This document shows positions 7,920-15,032 of a stretch of 21,860 bases of DNA, piece by piece; the first letter of the stretch is position 1; each line of letters starts with the position of its first letter. This stretch comes from an uncultured Bacteroidales bacterium (GTDB taxonomy: Bacteria; Bacteroidota; Bacteroidia; Bacteroidales; Bacteroidaceae), in assembly GCA_937914945.1 (NCBI GenBank), contig CALGJF010000028.1:1-21860 (forward strand). Direction: 5' to 3'. The position numbers and the translations under genes are program-made. A model generated the notes under the pieces. That model did not search any database. It worked only from the letters and a program-made list of their open reading frames with translations, and was not told where the DNA came from.

Positions 7920-8432
7920 ATGGCTATAATAAAAGAGGTCCGAGGTTTCACTCCCAAGATTGGAGAAAACTGCTATCTTGCCGAAACGGCTGCAATCATT
8001 GGCGATGTAACAATGGGAGACAACTGCTCCATATGGTTTGGAACAGTGCTACGCGGCGATGTAAACACCATAACCATAGGTAATAATGTAAATATACAGG
8101 ACGGCGCAGTGGTACATACCCTTTACCAACGCTCAAAGAGCGTAATAGGCAACAATGTATCCATTGGGCACAATGCCACCATTCATGGTGCCACCATAGA
8201 GGACAACTGCCTCATTGGTATGGGAGCCACAGTGCTCGACAATGCCGTTGTTGAGAGCGGTGCCATTGTAGCTGCCAACGCATTGGTAACATCGGGTATG
8301 AGAGTGGAAGGCGGCTGGATATATGCCGGTGTACCTGCAAAGAAAATTAAGGAGGTGAGCCGCGAACAACAAAAAGATATAGTCGAGCGTATAGCCAACG
8401 ATTACATCATGTACGCATCGTGGTATAAATAA
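7920..8432 (+). CDS. gamma-carbonic anhydrase-like left-handed beta-helix protein
   Basis: This 170-residue hexapeptide-repeat protein of the YrdA/PaaY/gamma-carbonic anhydrase group has repeated [I/V]-G-x-x-[V/A] turns along most of its length (IGDVTMGDNC, IGNNVNI, IGNNVSI, IEDNCLIG). Three histidines sit where this family binds its metal at subunit interfaces: H66 (GAVVHT), H84 (IGHNA) and H89 (IHGA). An ATG at 7836 in the same frame would start inside the acetyltransferase gene; the ATG at 7920 gives the canonical N-terminus (MAIIKEVRGFTPKIG). The protein likely forms trimers in the cytoplasm. Many homologues have weak or no measurable carbonic anhydrase activity, so the enzyme activity is not assured. 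Confidence 0.88.
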   Translation: MAIIKEVRGFTPKIGENCYLAETAAIIGDVTMGDNCSIWFGTVLRGDVNTITIGNNVNIQDGAVVHTLYQRSKSVIGNNVSIGHNATIHGATIEDNCLIGMGATVLDNAVVESGAIVAANALVTSGMRVEGGWIYAGVPAKKIKEVSREQQKDIVERIANDYIMYASWYK

Positions 8433-8452
8433 TGCAGCACGTCACTATAGAT

Positions 8453-8491
8453 ATAGCGAGCCACTGAATAACTCAGTGGCTCGCTATTATT
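8453..8491. terminator. bidirectional terminator between convergent genes
   Basis: A perfect 15-bp stem (8453-8467 with 8473-8487, core AGCGAGCCACTGA) with a five-base loop lies 20 bases after the carbonic anhydrase-like gene. The plus-strand tail is TTAT rather than a long T run. It could also serve the AraC-type gene coming from the other side, which ends at 8583. Confidence 0.7.
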
Positions 8492-8582
8492 ATGTGATAC
8501 ATACACTATTTGATGTGAATGTGATATAAACTCAAAATATCTCAAAGAGCGTAGCGAGGAGAATTTTTGTATCGAACTCTCA

Positions 8583-9428
8583 TTATTTTTTCTCCAGCCT
8601 GTTCTTGCGGAAATCGGTGGGCGATACACCGGTCATGCGCTTGTAATAACGGCTGAAATAGGATTGACTTGGGAAATTATACTCATCGGCAAGTTCCTGA
8701 ATGGATTTATCGGTATATGCAAGCTCGCTTTTCAGGCGCGACGACACCGCCTGGTCTATAATATCCTTTGCCGAGTAGTTTGAAATCTCGTTGCACACCT
8801 CGTTCAGATAACCCGCACTCACGCCAAGCTCGTTGGCATAATAGAGAACCTCGCGCGACTTGTTGTAGGAATTCACGAGTTCCTTTACGAACTTTTTGAA
8901 CAATGTGTTTTTGCGGGACTCGTAAACCTTGCGGGTAGTATTGAAATTCTTTTTCAAATAATGGCGATACAGCTGGAAAAGTATTGCCACACTGTTAATG
9001 GCCGATTGCTCGAAGTTCTCATAATCGAATGTATCGCGTATGAGCCTCAATGTCTCAAACAATTTGTGAACAATTTCAAGCTCGTTATCGGCAAAATTTG
9101 TTACGGGGTGTACTTTTATCTTCTCATAAAAATCTATATCGAGTGCAAAAAAACGCTTGTCGAAGAGCGAGGTGGGGATAACGAGTTTCCAATCCTTATA
9201 ATCGTCGCTCTCCTCTTTAATGGTAACAATGTCAAGCGGCGACATGAGCACAAGCGAGTTGGGCGTAACATTGTGTATAGAATAATTAATCTCCATTTTC
9301 ATACTCCCGGCTGTTGCATACATGATTATAAGATGATTGCAACGCACGGGCGTTCCCATGTTAATCTTGGTCTGGGGTGTATCGGTTAAAAATACATGCT
9401 TATTGTCGTAGTCGGTAGTAGTTATCAT
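8583..9428 (-). CDS. AraC-family transcriptional regulator
   Basis: This 281-residue protein has a C-terminal AraC/XylS double helix-turn-helix (about 193-276). The second helix-turn-helix carries the family signature: SIQELADEYNFPSQSYFSRYYKRM, then GVSPTDFR, listed in two pieces (242-265 and 267-274). The N-terminal 170 residues look like a cupin-type sensing domain (GTPVRCNHLIIMYATAGS) followed by a helical linker. Its effector and targets are unknown. A -7-like box TATATTTG lies about 20 bases before the ATG, so the leader is very short. A second, more distant promoter-like box and a terminator hairpin lie further upstream. Confidence 0.92.
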   Translation of the reverse strand: MITTTDYDNKHVFLTDTPQTKINMGTPVRCNHLIIMYATAGSMKMEINYSIHNVTPNSLVLMSPLDIVTIKEESDDYKDWKLVIPTSLFDKRFFALDIDFYEKIKVHPVTNFADNELEIVHKLFETLRLIRDTFDYENFEQSAINSVAILFQLYRHYLKKNFNTTRKVYESRKNTLFKKFVKELVNSYNKSREVLYYANELGVSAGYLNEVCNEISNYSAKDIIDQAVSSRLKSELAYTDKSIQELADEYNFPSQSYFSRYYKRMTGVSPTDFRKNRLEKK

Positions 9429-9447
9429 ATCTTATTAGATTTTGAAA

Positions 9448-9455
9448 CAAATATA
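9448..9455 (-). promoter_or_regulatory. candidate promoter of the AraC-type gene (TATATTTG)
   Basis: On the minus strand TATATTTG is an exact match to TAnnTTTG and lies 19 bases before the ATG at 9428. The upstream element at the expected spacing is only TTCG (9481-9478). Confidence 0.45.
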
Positions 9456-9587
9456 AGCACATTTTGTACCATTTAACGAATCCGCCCATGAAAAAGAAAA
9501 ACATTGCTTTCTATATGTAAAGACTGCTTAAAAAAGCAATATTAAGAATTCATAGCTTTACTGAATGGAATGATTTCGCTTGCGAGC

Positions 9588-9617
9588 AAAAAACGGGGCT
9601 GCTTTGTAAGCAGCCCC
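9588..9617 (-). terminator. minus-strand intrinsic terminator hairpin upstream of the AraC-type gene
   Basis: GGGGCTGCTT pairs perfectly with AAGCAGCCCC (9595-9604 with 9608-9617) around a three-base loop. On the minus strand the stem is followed by G and six T (9593-9588). There is no T-run on the plus side, so it is directional. It lies about 160 bases upstream of the AraC-type ATG. It could end a short RNA, attenuate a longer AraC transcript, or back up the DUF4301 terminator. Confidence 0.75.
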
Positions 9618-9670
9618 TACCACATAAGAATATGAAAAACCTTAATAAAAACCTTTTTGGTTTTCTTTTG

Positions 9671-9678
9671 CAAAAGTA
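9671..9678 (-). promoter_or_regulatory. promoter-like box upstream of the 9588-9617 hairpin (TACTTTTG)
   Basis: On the minus strand TACTTTTG is an exact TAnnTTTG match. Transcription from it would run about 75 bases into the terminator hairpin, the size of a small RNA or leader. No TTTG -33 element is visible, so this is a tentative call. Confidence 0.3.
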
Positions 9679-9732
9679 ATGCGAATAAAGAGAAGTATAG
9701 TTTCTTATTCTTCATCTATATATTCCTTTTTC

Positions 9733-9774
9733 AACACAAAAGCACAGCAACACGTGTTGCTGTGCTTTTGTGTT
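9733..9774 (-). terminator. 42-bp perfect palindrome, terminator of the DUF4301 gene
   Basis: Bases 9733-9753 are the exact reverse complement of 9754-9774 (centre CACGTG), so there is no unpaired spacer. RNA would fold into a stem of up to about 19 bp with a minimal loop, ending CTTTTGTGTT. It lies 18 bases beyond the stop of the minus-strand DUF4301 gene and is its likely terminator. Confidence 0.75.
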
Positions 9775-9792
9775 ATTCATATATCGGGGTTA

Positions 9793-11307
9793 TTACTGAT
9801 GCACATCGCGCAACAGGTCGTTCACGGTCTTAACCGGATTAAAGGTAACCAAAGGAACCTCCACGAAGATTGTATTCCAATCGCTCATAGCACCATTCCA
9901 CAAGCCGGGGAGCTCCATGGCCTTCAATTCACGGCCATTCTTTGATTTATGCGAAATGAAACCGGTATTCTTGTCTACGTAGGCAGGAAGGTTGAACTTT
10001 TCGCCCTTATAGTTTTTAACGGCACATACAAGATCCACCGGATTAAAGTGTGTCCCGTTCTCAAACATTGCCTTTGATTCGGGGTTGTTCATGTCGATTT
10101 GCGAACTTTCAAGAATCTGCAACGACACCGTTCCGTCTTGGTTGTATGCAAGGAACGGACCACCACCGGGCTCGCCCACATTCTTTACCATACCGCACAC
10201 GCGCATTGGGCGGTTCAACTTCTTGCGCAGATAGAGAACAAGGTCGCAATCCTCCATATCCTTAATCTCCATGTGGCGACACATGAGGTCTTGTTGCAGG
10301 AATCGCACTATCTCCATCACCTGCTCATGGGTATATTTACCGCTGTCGATAAGACGCAGATATTCAAATGCCTGTTGCTGTTTCTGCACCAAGATACCCG
10401 CAAGCAGTTTCTTGTATGTTACGGTATCGGGTTTCAAGCGGTCGGGCACCACGTTATCGATATTCTTTATAAATATGACATCGGCATCAATATCATTGAG
10501 GTTTTCGATGAGCGCGCCATGACCACCGGGGCGGAACACCAAAGAGCCGTTCTCGCGGAAGGGTTGGTTATCGGCATCGGCTGCAATGGTATCGGTGCTC
10601 TGTTTCTGCTCCGAGAAACAGATGTCGTATGTAACACCAAACAACTGCTCGTAATATTCCTTGCGCTCTGCAACGAGTTCTTGGAAAAGTGCTTTGTGAT
10701 TGGGCGAAACGGTAAAGTGCAGTTTAACCTTTCCATCGGTTGCCGCATAGAGCGCACCCTCTACAAAATGCTCCTCGGCAGCGGTGCGTGCCGCAGCCTC
10801 GTATGTATGGAATTTCAGCAAGCCTTTGGGCAAAGAGCCATAGTTCATTCCTGTAAAATCGAGCAGATTAAAAACAATCTCCTTGTATTTGCCATTCTCA
10901 ATAAGAGCCTCTATACTTGTGCCATTATTCTTTACACATGTAGCATCCAAGTCGTTGTAGAAGGCAAATTTCTTGATATTGGCAAAGAAATTCTTTTCGA
11001 AATCGGTTGTAGGTACATTATACTCTGCACTGAGGAAGGCGAAAAGATCCTTGAACATGCGGCTGGCAGCACCCGATGCGGGAACAAATTTAAGGATGCT
11101 CTTGCCCGATGCGCAATAGCTGTCCCATGCAGCAAGAGCTGTTTCTATCTCCTCTTGCGTGGGAGATACCACACCCTGCCCTATGGTTGCCGCAGCCTCG
11201 ATTGGGAGGAACGGGAAACCGGTTTTGAATGTTTGCAACTGCTCGGCAACCTGCTGTGCCGAAATTCCTTTCTTGCTCAAAAGCGCTTGGTCTGCTTTAC
11301 TTATCAT
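9793..11307 (-). CDS. DUF4301 protein, nucleotidyltransferase/pyrophosphorylase-like
   Basis: This 504-residue cytoplasmic protein has no signal peptide, and I recognise it as DUF4301, a Bacteroidota family of unestablished function. Its motif layout resembles nucleotide-sugar pyrophosphorylases: a glycine-rich loop followed by Arg (VPASGAASRMFK, 75-86), a PGGHGALIENL segment (260-270) and an Asp/Asn motif KNIDNVVPD (281-289), equivalent in place to the metal/sugar-binding DN of UDP-sugar pyrophosphorylases. A further glycine-rich stretch, KNVGEPGGGPF, lies at 375-385. The real substrate is unknown. The gene is divergent from the RSH gene, and each has its own TATCTTCG box in the shared 192-bp gap. 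A palindromic terminator follows. Confidence 0.85.
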   Translation of the reverse strand: MISKADQALLSKKGISAQQVAEQLQTFKTGFPFLPIEAAATIGQGVVSPTQEEIETALAAWDSYCASGKSILKFVPASGAASRMFKDLFAFLSAEYNVPTTDFEKNFFANIKKFAFYNDLDATCVKNNGTSIEALIENGKYKEIVFNLLDFTGMNYGSLPKGLLKFHTYEAAARTAAEEHFVEGALYAATDGKVKLHFTVSPNHKALFQELVAERKEYYEQLFGVTYDICFSEQKQSTDTIAADADNQPFRENGSLVFRPGGHGALIENLNDIDADVIFIKNIDNVVPDRLKPDTVTYKKLLAGILVQKQQQAFEYLRLIDSGKYTHEQVMEIVRFLQQDLMCRHMEIKDMEDCDLVLYLRKKLNRPMRVCGMVKNVGEPGGGPFLAYNQDGTVSLQILESSQIDMNNPESKAMFENGTHFNPVDLVCAVKNYKGEKFNLPAYVDKNTGFISHKSKNGRELKAMELPGLWNGAMSDWNTIFVEVPLVTFNPVKTVNDLLRDVHQ

Positions 11308-11365
11308 AGTTATAAATTTTTAAGTTGTATCACATTCTTGTCTTGCGGTGGCATCCACACAATTG

Positions 11366-11373
11366 CGAAGATA
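11366..11373 (-). promoter_or_regulatory. candidate DUF4301 promoter (TATCTTCG)
   Basis: TATCTTCG on the minus strand, directly preceded by TTTG, lies about 60 bases before the ATG at 11307. A second TTTG occurs 12 bases upstream, closer than the ideal spacing. Confidence 0.5.
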
Positions 11374-11434
11374 CAAATTTTTCAACAAAATCCTATTATT
11401 ATAAGAAAAATGCTTATTTTTAATTTGAAAAAGC

Positions 11435-11442
11435 TATCTTCG
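11435..11442 (+). promoter_or_regulatory. candidate RSH-gene promoter (TATCTTCG)
   Basis: TATCTTCG followed by CA lies 57 bases before the ATG at 11500. Its position rules out an in-frame upstream ATG near 11410 as the start, since that codon would precede the transcript. Confidence 0.5.
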
Positions 11443-11499
11443 CACAAGAAACGCACAAACACAGAGCATAACGTTTCAACTATAAAAAAGAGAGATTTT

Positions 11500-13710
11500 A
11501 TGGAGAGGACAGGTATATTTACTGTGGAGGAGAAGAGAGAGATATTTGAGTTGAATGCAGTATTGAGAAAAAGCATTGAAGGGAAACTTCTCTCCACCGA
11601 CTATCGTTTCATCAAGAATCAGATAGAGAGAGCCATTGCCGAGGGCAAAATGGTGCGCGATGGTTTTGGGTTTCACCCTGTTGTTGTGGATATGCACACT
11701 GCCGCACTTGTGGGGCAGGAGATTGGGCATCACCGCGAGATAATCATCAGCATCATGCTCAACCGCTGTGTGCAGCTCGGTGTAACCACCATAGAGCAGA
11801 TTAATGAACACTATGGCGAGGGGGTAAGAAAAATCCTCACAAACCTCACACAAATAAACGCTCTATATACAAAGAGCCCCACAATAGAAACAGAAAACTT
11901 TCGTAATCTGCTCCTCTCGTTCACAAACGACATGCGCGTCATTCTCATAATGATAGCCAGCCGTTTGGTACTGCTGCGCCGCCTGCGTACATCTACCGAT
12001 AACGAAGCACGCAAACAGGTGGCAGGCGAAGCCTCCAAATTATATATTCCGCTTGCCCACAAGCTTGGTTTTTACAAACTAAAATCGGAGATGGAGGATC
12101 TTGCCCTGCGTTACACCGAGAGCGAGATATATGCAGAACTAAACCGCAAGCTCGAAGAGACTGCCGCCTCGCGCGAGGATTACATTGCCGGTTTCATAAA
12201 ACCCATAGACAGCAAGCTGCGCGCACTACCCCATCTTAAATACCGCATAAAAGGGCGCACAAAATCCATCAACTCCATCTGGCAGAAGATGAAACGCCAG
12301 CAACGCCCCTTTGAGCAGATATACGACCTCTTTGCCATACGCATTATAATAGACAGCGAACCGCAGAACGAAAAGAGCGAGTGCTGGCAGGTATATTCGA
12401 TAATAGCCGACATGTATACCCCTAACCCACACCGCCTGCGCGACTGGCTATCCGTACCCAAGAGCAATGGCTACGAGTCGTTGCACACAACGGTAATGGG
12501 CCCCGAGGGTCGTTGGGTTGAAGTGCAGATACGCACCGAGCGCATGGATGCCATTGCCGAGCACGGCCTTGCAGCCCACTGGCGATATAAAGGAATAAAA
12601 AGCGAAAAAGGGCTCGACAACCTGCTTGCATCCATCCGCGACACACTCGAAAATATAAACGAGGAGGATGTGAGCGACAACAAATTCAAGATGGAGCTAT
12701 ACAAAGACGAGATTTTCATCTTCACACCCAAAGGCGACCTCTATCGCTTGCCCAAGGGAGCCACCATCCTGGATTTTGCATTCAGCATACACACCGGGCT
12801 TGGCTGCAAGTGTACCGGAGCACTTGTAAACGGGCGCAATGTACCCATGCGCCACACGCTTAACAACGGCGATCAGGTGGAAATTATAACCTCCAACAGC
12901 CAAACACCCAGACAAGCATGGCTCTCGATTGCAAAGACCGGGCGTGCGAGAGCCAAAATACGCCAAGCATTAAAGGAGATCACAGCCCGACAGGCCGACA
13001 TAGCCCGCGAGATGCTCATACGCAAATTCAAAAATCACAAGATTGAGTATGACGAGGCAATGATGGACCACCTCATACGCAAGATGGGATACAAGCGCCT
13101 CACCGATTTCTACCAATGCATAGCCGAAGGCGGAATAGATGTGAGCGATGTTTTCAAGAAATATCAGGAGCTCACCACCCCGCAGAACGAGGGCTACGAA
13201 ACAGGCCACAGCGCAGGAGGTTATGTATTCTCGGGCGATATGGATGCAGCCACCAATGGCGATGTTCTTGTAATAGAACGTAACCTCAAAGGTGTTGATT
13301 ACAAACTCGCAAAATGTTGCAATCCCATATTTGGCGATGAGATTTTCGGTTTCGTAACCATACACGACGGAATATCCATCCACCGCAAGGACTGCACCAA
13401 CGCCAAGCAGTTGCACGAACGCTACCCATATCGCATAATCGAGGCACGATGGAGCGAAATAGACAAGAACAATGCGCTATACCCCGTAACACTGCGCATT
13501 GTGGGGCACGACGACATAGGCATTGTAAACAATATAACCTCAATAATATCGCAAGAGAAGGGTGTTATTCTGCGCGGAATAAACATTGAATCGCACGACA
13601 CACTCTTCTCGGGCACTCTGTCTCTGCTGATAGACGACAATGCAAAACTGCGCAAGCTCACCGACAAGATTGAGAGTGTAAAGGGTGTTAAACAGGTAAA
13701 AAGAGGTTAA
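11500..13710 (+). CDS. long RelA/SpoT homologue, synthetase-only (p)ppGpp synthase
   Basis: At 736 residues this has the full RSH architecture and should make (p)ppGpp on stalled ribosomes. The N-terminal HD region (about 40-165) is degenerate: the usual LHDxxED stretch reads MLNRCVQL (86-93), and the ADRLHNMRTL segment reads ASRLVLLRRL (153-162), so hydrolysis should be lost. The synthetase (about 235-365) is intact: KGRTKS (251-256), YDLFAIR (275-281), SNGYESLHT (322-330), EVQIRT (341-346) and HGLAAHW (355-361). Next come TGS (about 403-465, with IHTGLG), a helical region, a zinc-finger domain with C606, C607, H628 and C632, and a C-terminal ACT domain (about 655-736). The reading frame is open far upstream, but only across the antisense of the DUF4301 gene. 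It is relA-like in type; I leave the symbol blank because Bacteroidota usually carry two such genes. No terminator separates it from the DUF1573 gene. Confidence 0.93.
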   Translation: MERTGIFTVEEKREIFELNAVLRKSIEGKLLSTDYRFIKNQIERAIAEGKMVRDGFGFHPVVVDMHTAALVGQEIGHHREIIISIMLNRCVQLGVTTIEQINEHYGEGVRKILTNLTQINALYTKSPTIETENFRNLLLSFTNDMRVILIMIASRLVLLRRLRTSTDNEARKQVAGEASKLYIPLAHKLGFYKLKSEMEDLALRYTESEIYAELNRKLEETAASREDYIAGFIKPIDSKLRALPHLKYRIKGRTKSINSIWQKMKRQQRPFEQIYDLFAIRIIIDSEPQNEKSECWQVYSIIADMYTPNPHRLRDWLSVPKSNGYESLHTTVMGPEGRWVEVQIRTERMDAIAEHGLAAHWRYKGIKSEKGLDNLLASIRDTLENINEEDVSDNKFKMELYKDEIFIFTPKGDLYRLPKGATILDFAFSIHTGLGCKCTGALVNGRNVPMRHTLNNGDQVEIITSNSQTPRQAWLSIAKTGRARAKIRQALKEITARQADIAREMLIRKFKNHKIEYDEAMMDHLIRKMGYKRLTDFYQCIAEGGIDVSDVFKKYQELTTPQNEGYETGHSAGGYVFSGDMDAATNGDVLVIERNLKGVDYKLAKCCNPIFGDEIFGFVTIHDGISIHRKDCTNAKQLHERYPYRIIEARWSEIDKNNALYPVTLRIVGHDDIGIVNNITSIISQEKGVILRGINIESHDTLFSGTLSLLIDDNAKLRKLTDKIESVKGVKQVKRG

Positions 13711-13747
13711 AAAAAGTATAAAACAGAAGCAAACAGAAAAAATAGAA

Positions 13748-13755
13748 TAACTTTG
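13748..13755 (+). promoter_or_regulatory. candidate DUF1573-gene promoter (TAACTTTG)
   Basis: TAACTTTG, followed by CATCG, fits TAnnTTTG and lies 23 bases before the ATG at 13779. No TTTG is present at the -33 position. Confidence 0.5.
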
Positions 13756-13778
13756 CATCGTGCAATTTAGAAAACACC

Positions 13779-14207
13779 ATGAAAAACATTCTTTTATTAA
13801 TATTAGCCATAGCATTTTACACAACAGCCACAGCACAACAAAACAACGCAAAGGCAAGAATAGAATTTGAGACCACCATGATAGACATGGGCACTTTCCC
13901 GGCCGATTCCGCTGTGGTGGAGTGCGCCTTCATATACAAGAATACAGGCAATGCACCGCTATACATACATCGTGTAATCACAAGCTGCGGTTGCACCGAC
14001 AAACGATTCCCCACATCACCGGTTGCGCCCGGTGAAAAGGACACCATCTTCATTACATATAATGGCACAAACAGGTCGCCCGGCTATGTGCGCAAGAGCG
14101 TTACAGTACATAGTAATGCAGTCGAGGAGATGGTAAAACTACGCATAAAAGGAAAAATGCTGCCTGCCAAGGTGGTGGAGCTTCCCGAGATTGAAGATAT
14201 AGAATAA
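13779..14207 (+). CDS. secreted DUF1573 protein
   Basis: This 142-residue protein has a clear signal peptide (MKNILLLILAIAFYTT, cleavage predicted after ATA at 19, before Gln). The mature part has the DUF1573 pattern, an immunoglobulin-like beta domain: a FxxTxxDMGTFP start, the Cys motif ITSCGCTDKRFP (67-78), then PVAPGEKDTIFITYN and a VTVHSN strand. DUF1573 proteins are common in the Bacteroidota envelope and their role is not established. The two cysteines of SCGCT lie two residues apart and could form a disulfide or bind something. The stop codon lies inside the terminator palindrome. Confidence 0.9.
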   Translation: MKNILLLILAIAFYTTATAQQNNAKARIEFETTMIDMGTFPADSAVVECAFIYKNTGNAPLYIHRVITSCGCTDKRFPTSPVAPGEKDTIFITYNGTNRSPGYVRKSVTVHSNAVEEMVKLRIKGKMLPAKVVELPEIEDIE

Positions 14208-14243
14208 ACAAACTGCCGAGGAATTCCTCGGCAGTTTGTTTAT
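14204..14243. terminator. 40-bp perfect palindrome, bidirectional terminator
   Basis: Bases 14204-14223 are the exact reverse complement of 14224-14243 (centre GGAATTCC), and both strands end the hairpin with GTTTGTTTAT. It sits between the convergent DUF1573 gene and the thioesterase gene, and contains the DUF1573 stop codon. It should stop transcription from both sides. Confidence 0.85.
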
Positions 14244-14259
14244 ATGGCTGTATTTATAA

Positions 14260-15006
14260 TCAGAATACCAATTTCTCAACGAACGAAGATTTGTCGGCAA
14301 CCTTGCCCTCTATGTAATAGATAAGCGAGCCATCCTCGGCCGTTTCGCAGTGGCGATATATCTCCACGGTATCGCCGGCCTTGACCTCGTTGTTAAAGTT
14401 AATTATCAGTTCCTTTAAGGGGTGCGATGTGGTAACATCGAGCTCCACCGCATTCATAGCCCACTCGGTATATTTCACATTATTTACATGACCAATCATA
14501 TCGAGGTCGGAGTAATCTACTGCATGGCTGGTAACGTGAACGGGCTCCACACCGCGTGGCATAGTGATTTTGGGAGCAGGCTCGGCTATTGCATTATCGG
14601 CAATACACTTACCCTCATCCTCGGCAAGTTCCGAGTACTTTGCAAGCCTGCGTGTATCTATATCAATGACAAGCCACGATGTGGTTGCCGAAACGAGTTT
14701 CTCGTTACCCTCCTTATCGAACATCTCAAAATCGCGCAGATATTGGAAACCCACTGCACCCTTATGCCACGACTGCATATTTATATTTTCCCTCCACTTG
14801 GGCAGACGATGAAATATTACATGCATGCGGGCAAGCACCCATGCTTTGCGGGTAATCTGCATTGAGTCGTAGCCCACACCTAAGTAATCGGCATGAATAT
14901 TTGCAGCCTCTTGTGCATAATTAAGAAATGTCGTTGCCTTCATCGTTGATGAAGAATCCACATCGAAACTCGGTACTCTCTTTATAGCACTATATTTTTC
15001 TACCAT
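14260..15006 (-). CDS. acyl-ACP thioesterase
   Basis: This 248-residue double-hotdog enzyme resembles bacterial relatives of plant FatA/FatB. It should hydrolyse acyl-ACP to free fatty acid in the cytoplasm. The first hotdog covers about 1-125 (NYAQEAANIHADYLG, ARMHVIFHRLPKW, WLVIDI). The second holds the active-site signature DLDMIGHVNNVKYTEW with H173, N175 and N176. A TTG two codons upstream (15012) would extend the frame, but the ATG at 15006 is the better start (MVEKYSA). It begins 26 bases after the LysR gene ends, and I see no promoter box in between, so the two are probably co-transcribed. The chain-length preference cannot be read from sequence. Confidence 0.9.
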   Translation of the reverse strand: MVEKYSAIKRVPSFDVDSSSTMKATTFLNYAQEAANIHADYLGVGYDSMQITRKAWVLARMHVIFHRLPKWRENINMQSWHKGAVGFQYLRDFEMFDKEGNEKLVSATTSWLVIDIDTRRLAKYSELAEDEGKCIADNAIAEPAPKITMPRGVEPVHVTSHAVDYSDLDMIGHVNNVKYTEWAMNAVELDVTTSHPLKELIINFNNEVKAGDTVEIYRHCETAEDGSLIYYIEGKVADKSSFVEKLVF

Positions 15007-15032
15007 AATCAATATTTTAGTATAACGATTTA

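Larger units (their letters stand above)
9429..9792. other. structured intergenic region between two minus-strand genes
   Basis: This 364-bp stretch has no secure gene. It contains the AraC-gene promoter box, a minus-strand terminator hairpin (9588-9617), a second minus-strand promoter-like box (9671-9678) and a 42-bp perfect palindrome (9733-9774). Minor elements are a palindrome CTTTTGCAAAAG (9665-9676) and two tiny plus-strand ORFs (9488-9520, 10 codons; 9632-9679, 15 codons) that I do not regard as genes. Confidence 0.6.

Noticed and set aside
9632..9679. 15-codon plus-strand ORF in the AraC-DUF4301 gap
   Set aside because: It has no promoter or Shine-Dalgarno and is explained by AT-rich repeats around a hairpin.
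10099..11499. Upstream 467-codon extension of the RSH reading frame
   Set aside because: It runs antisense through the DUF4301 gene and across the shared promoter region. The RSH family starts at the ATG at 11500, after a -7 box at 11435.
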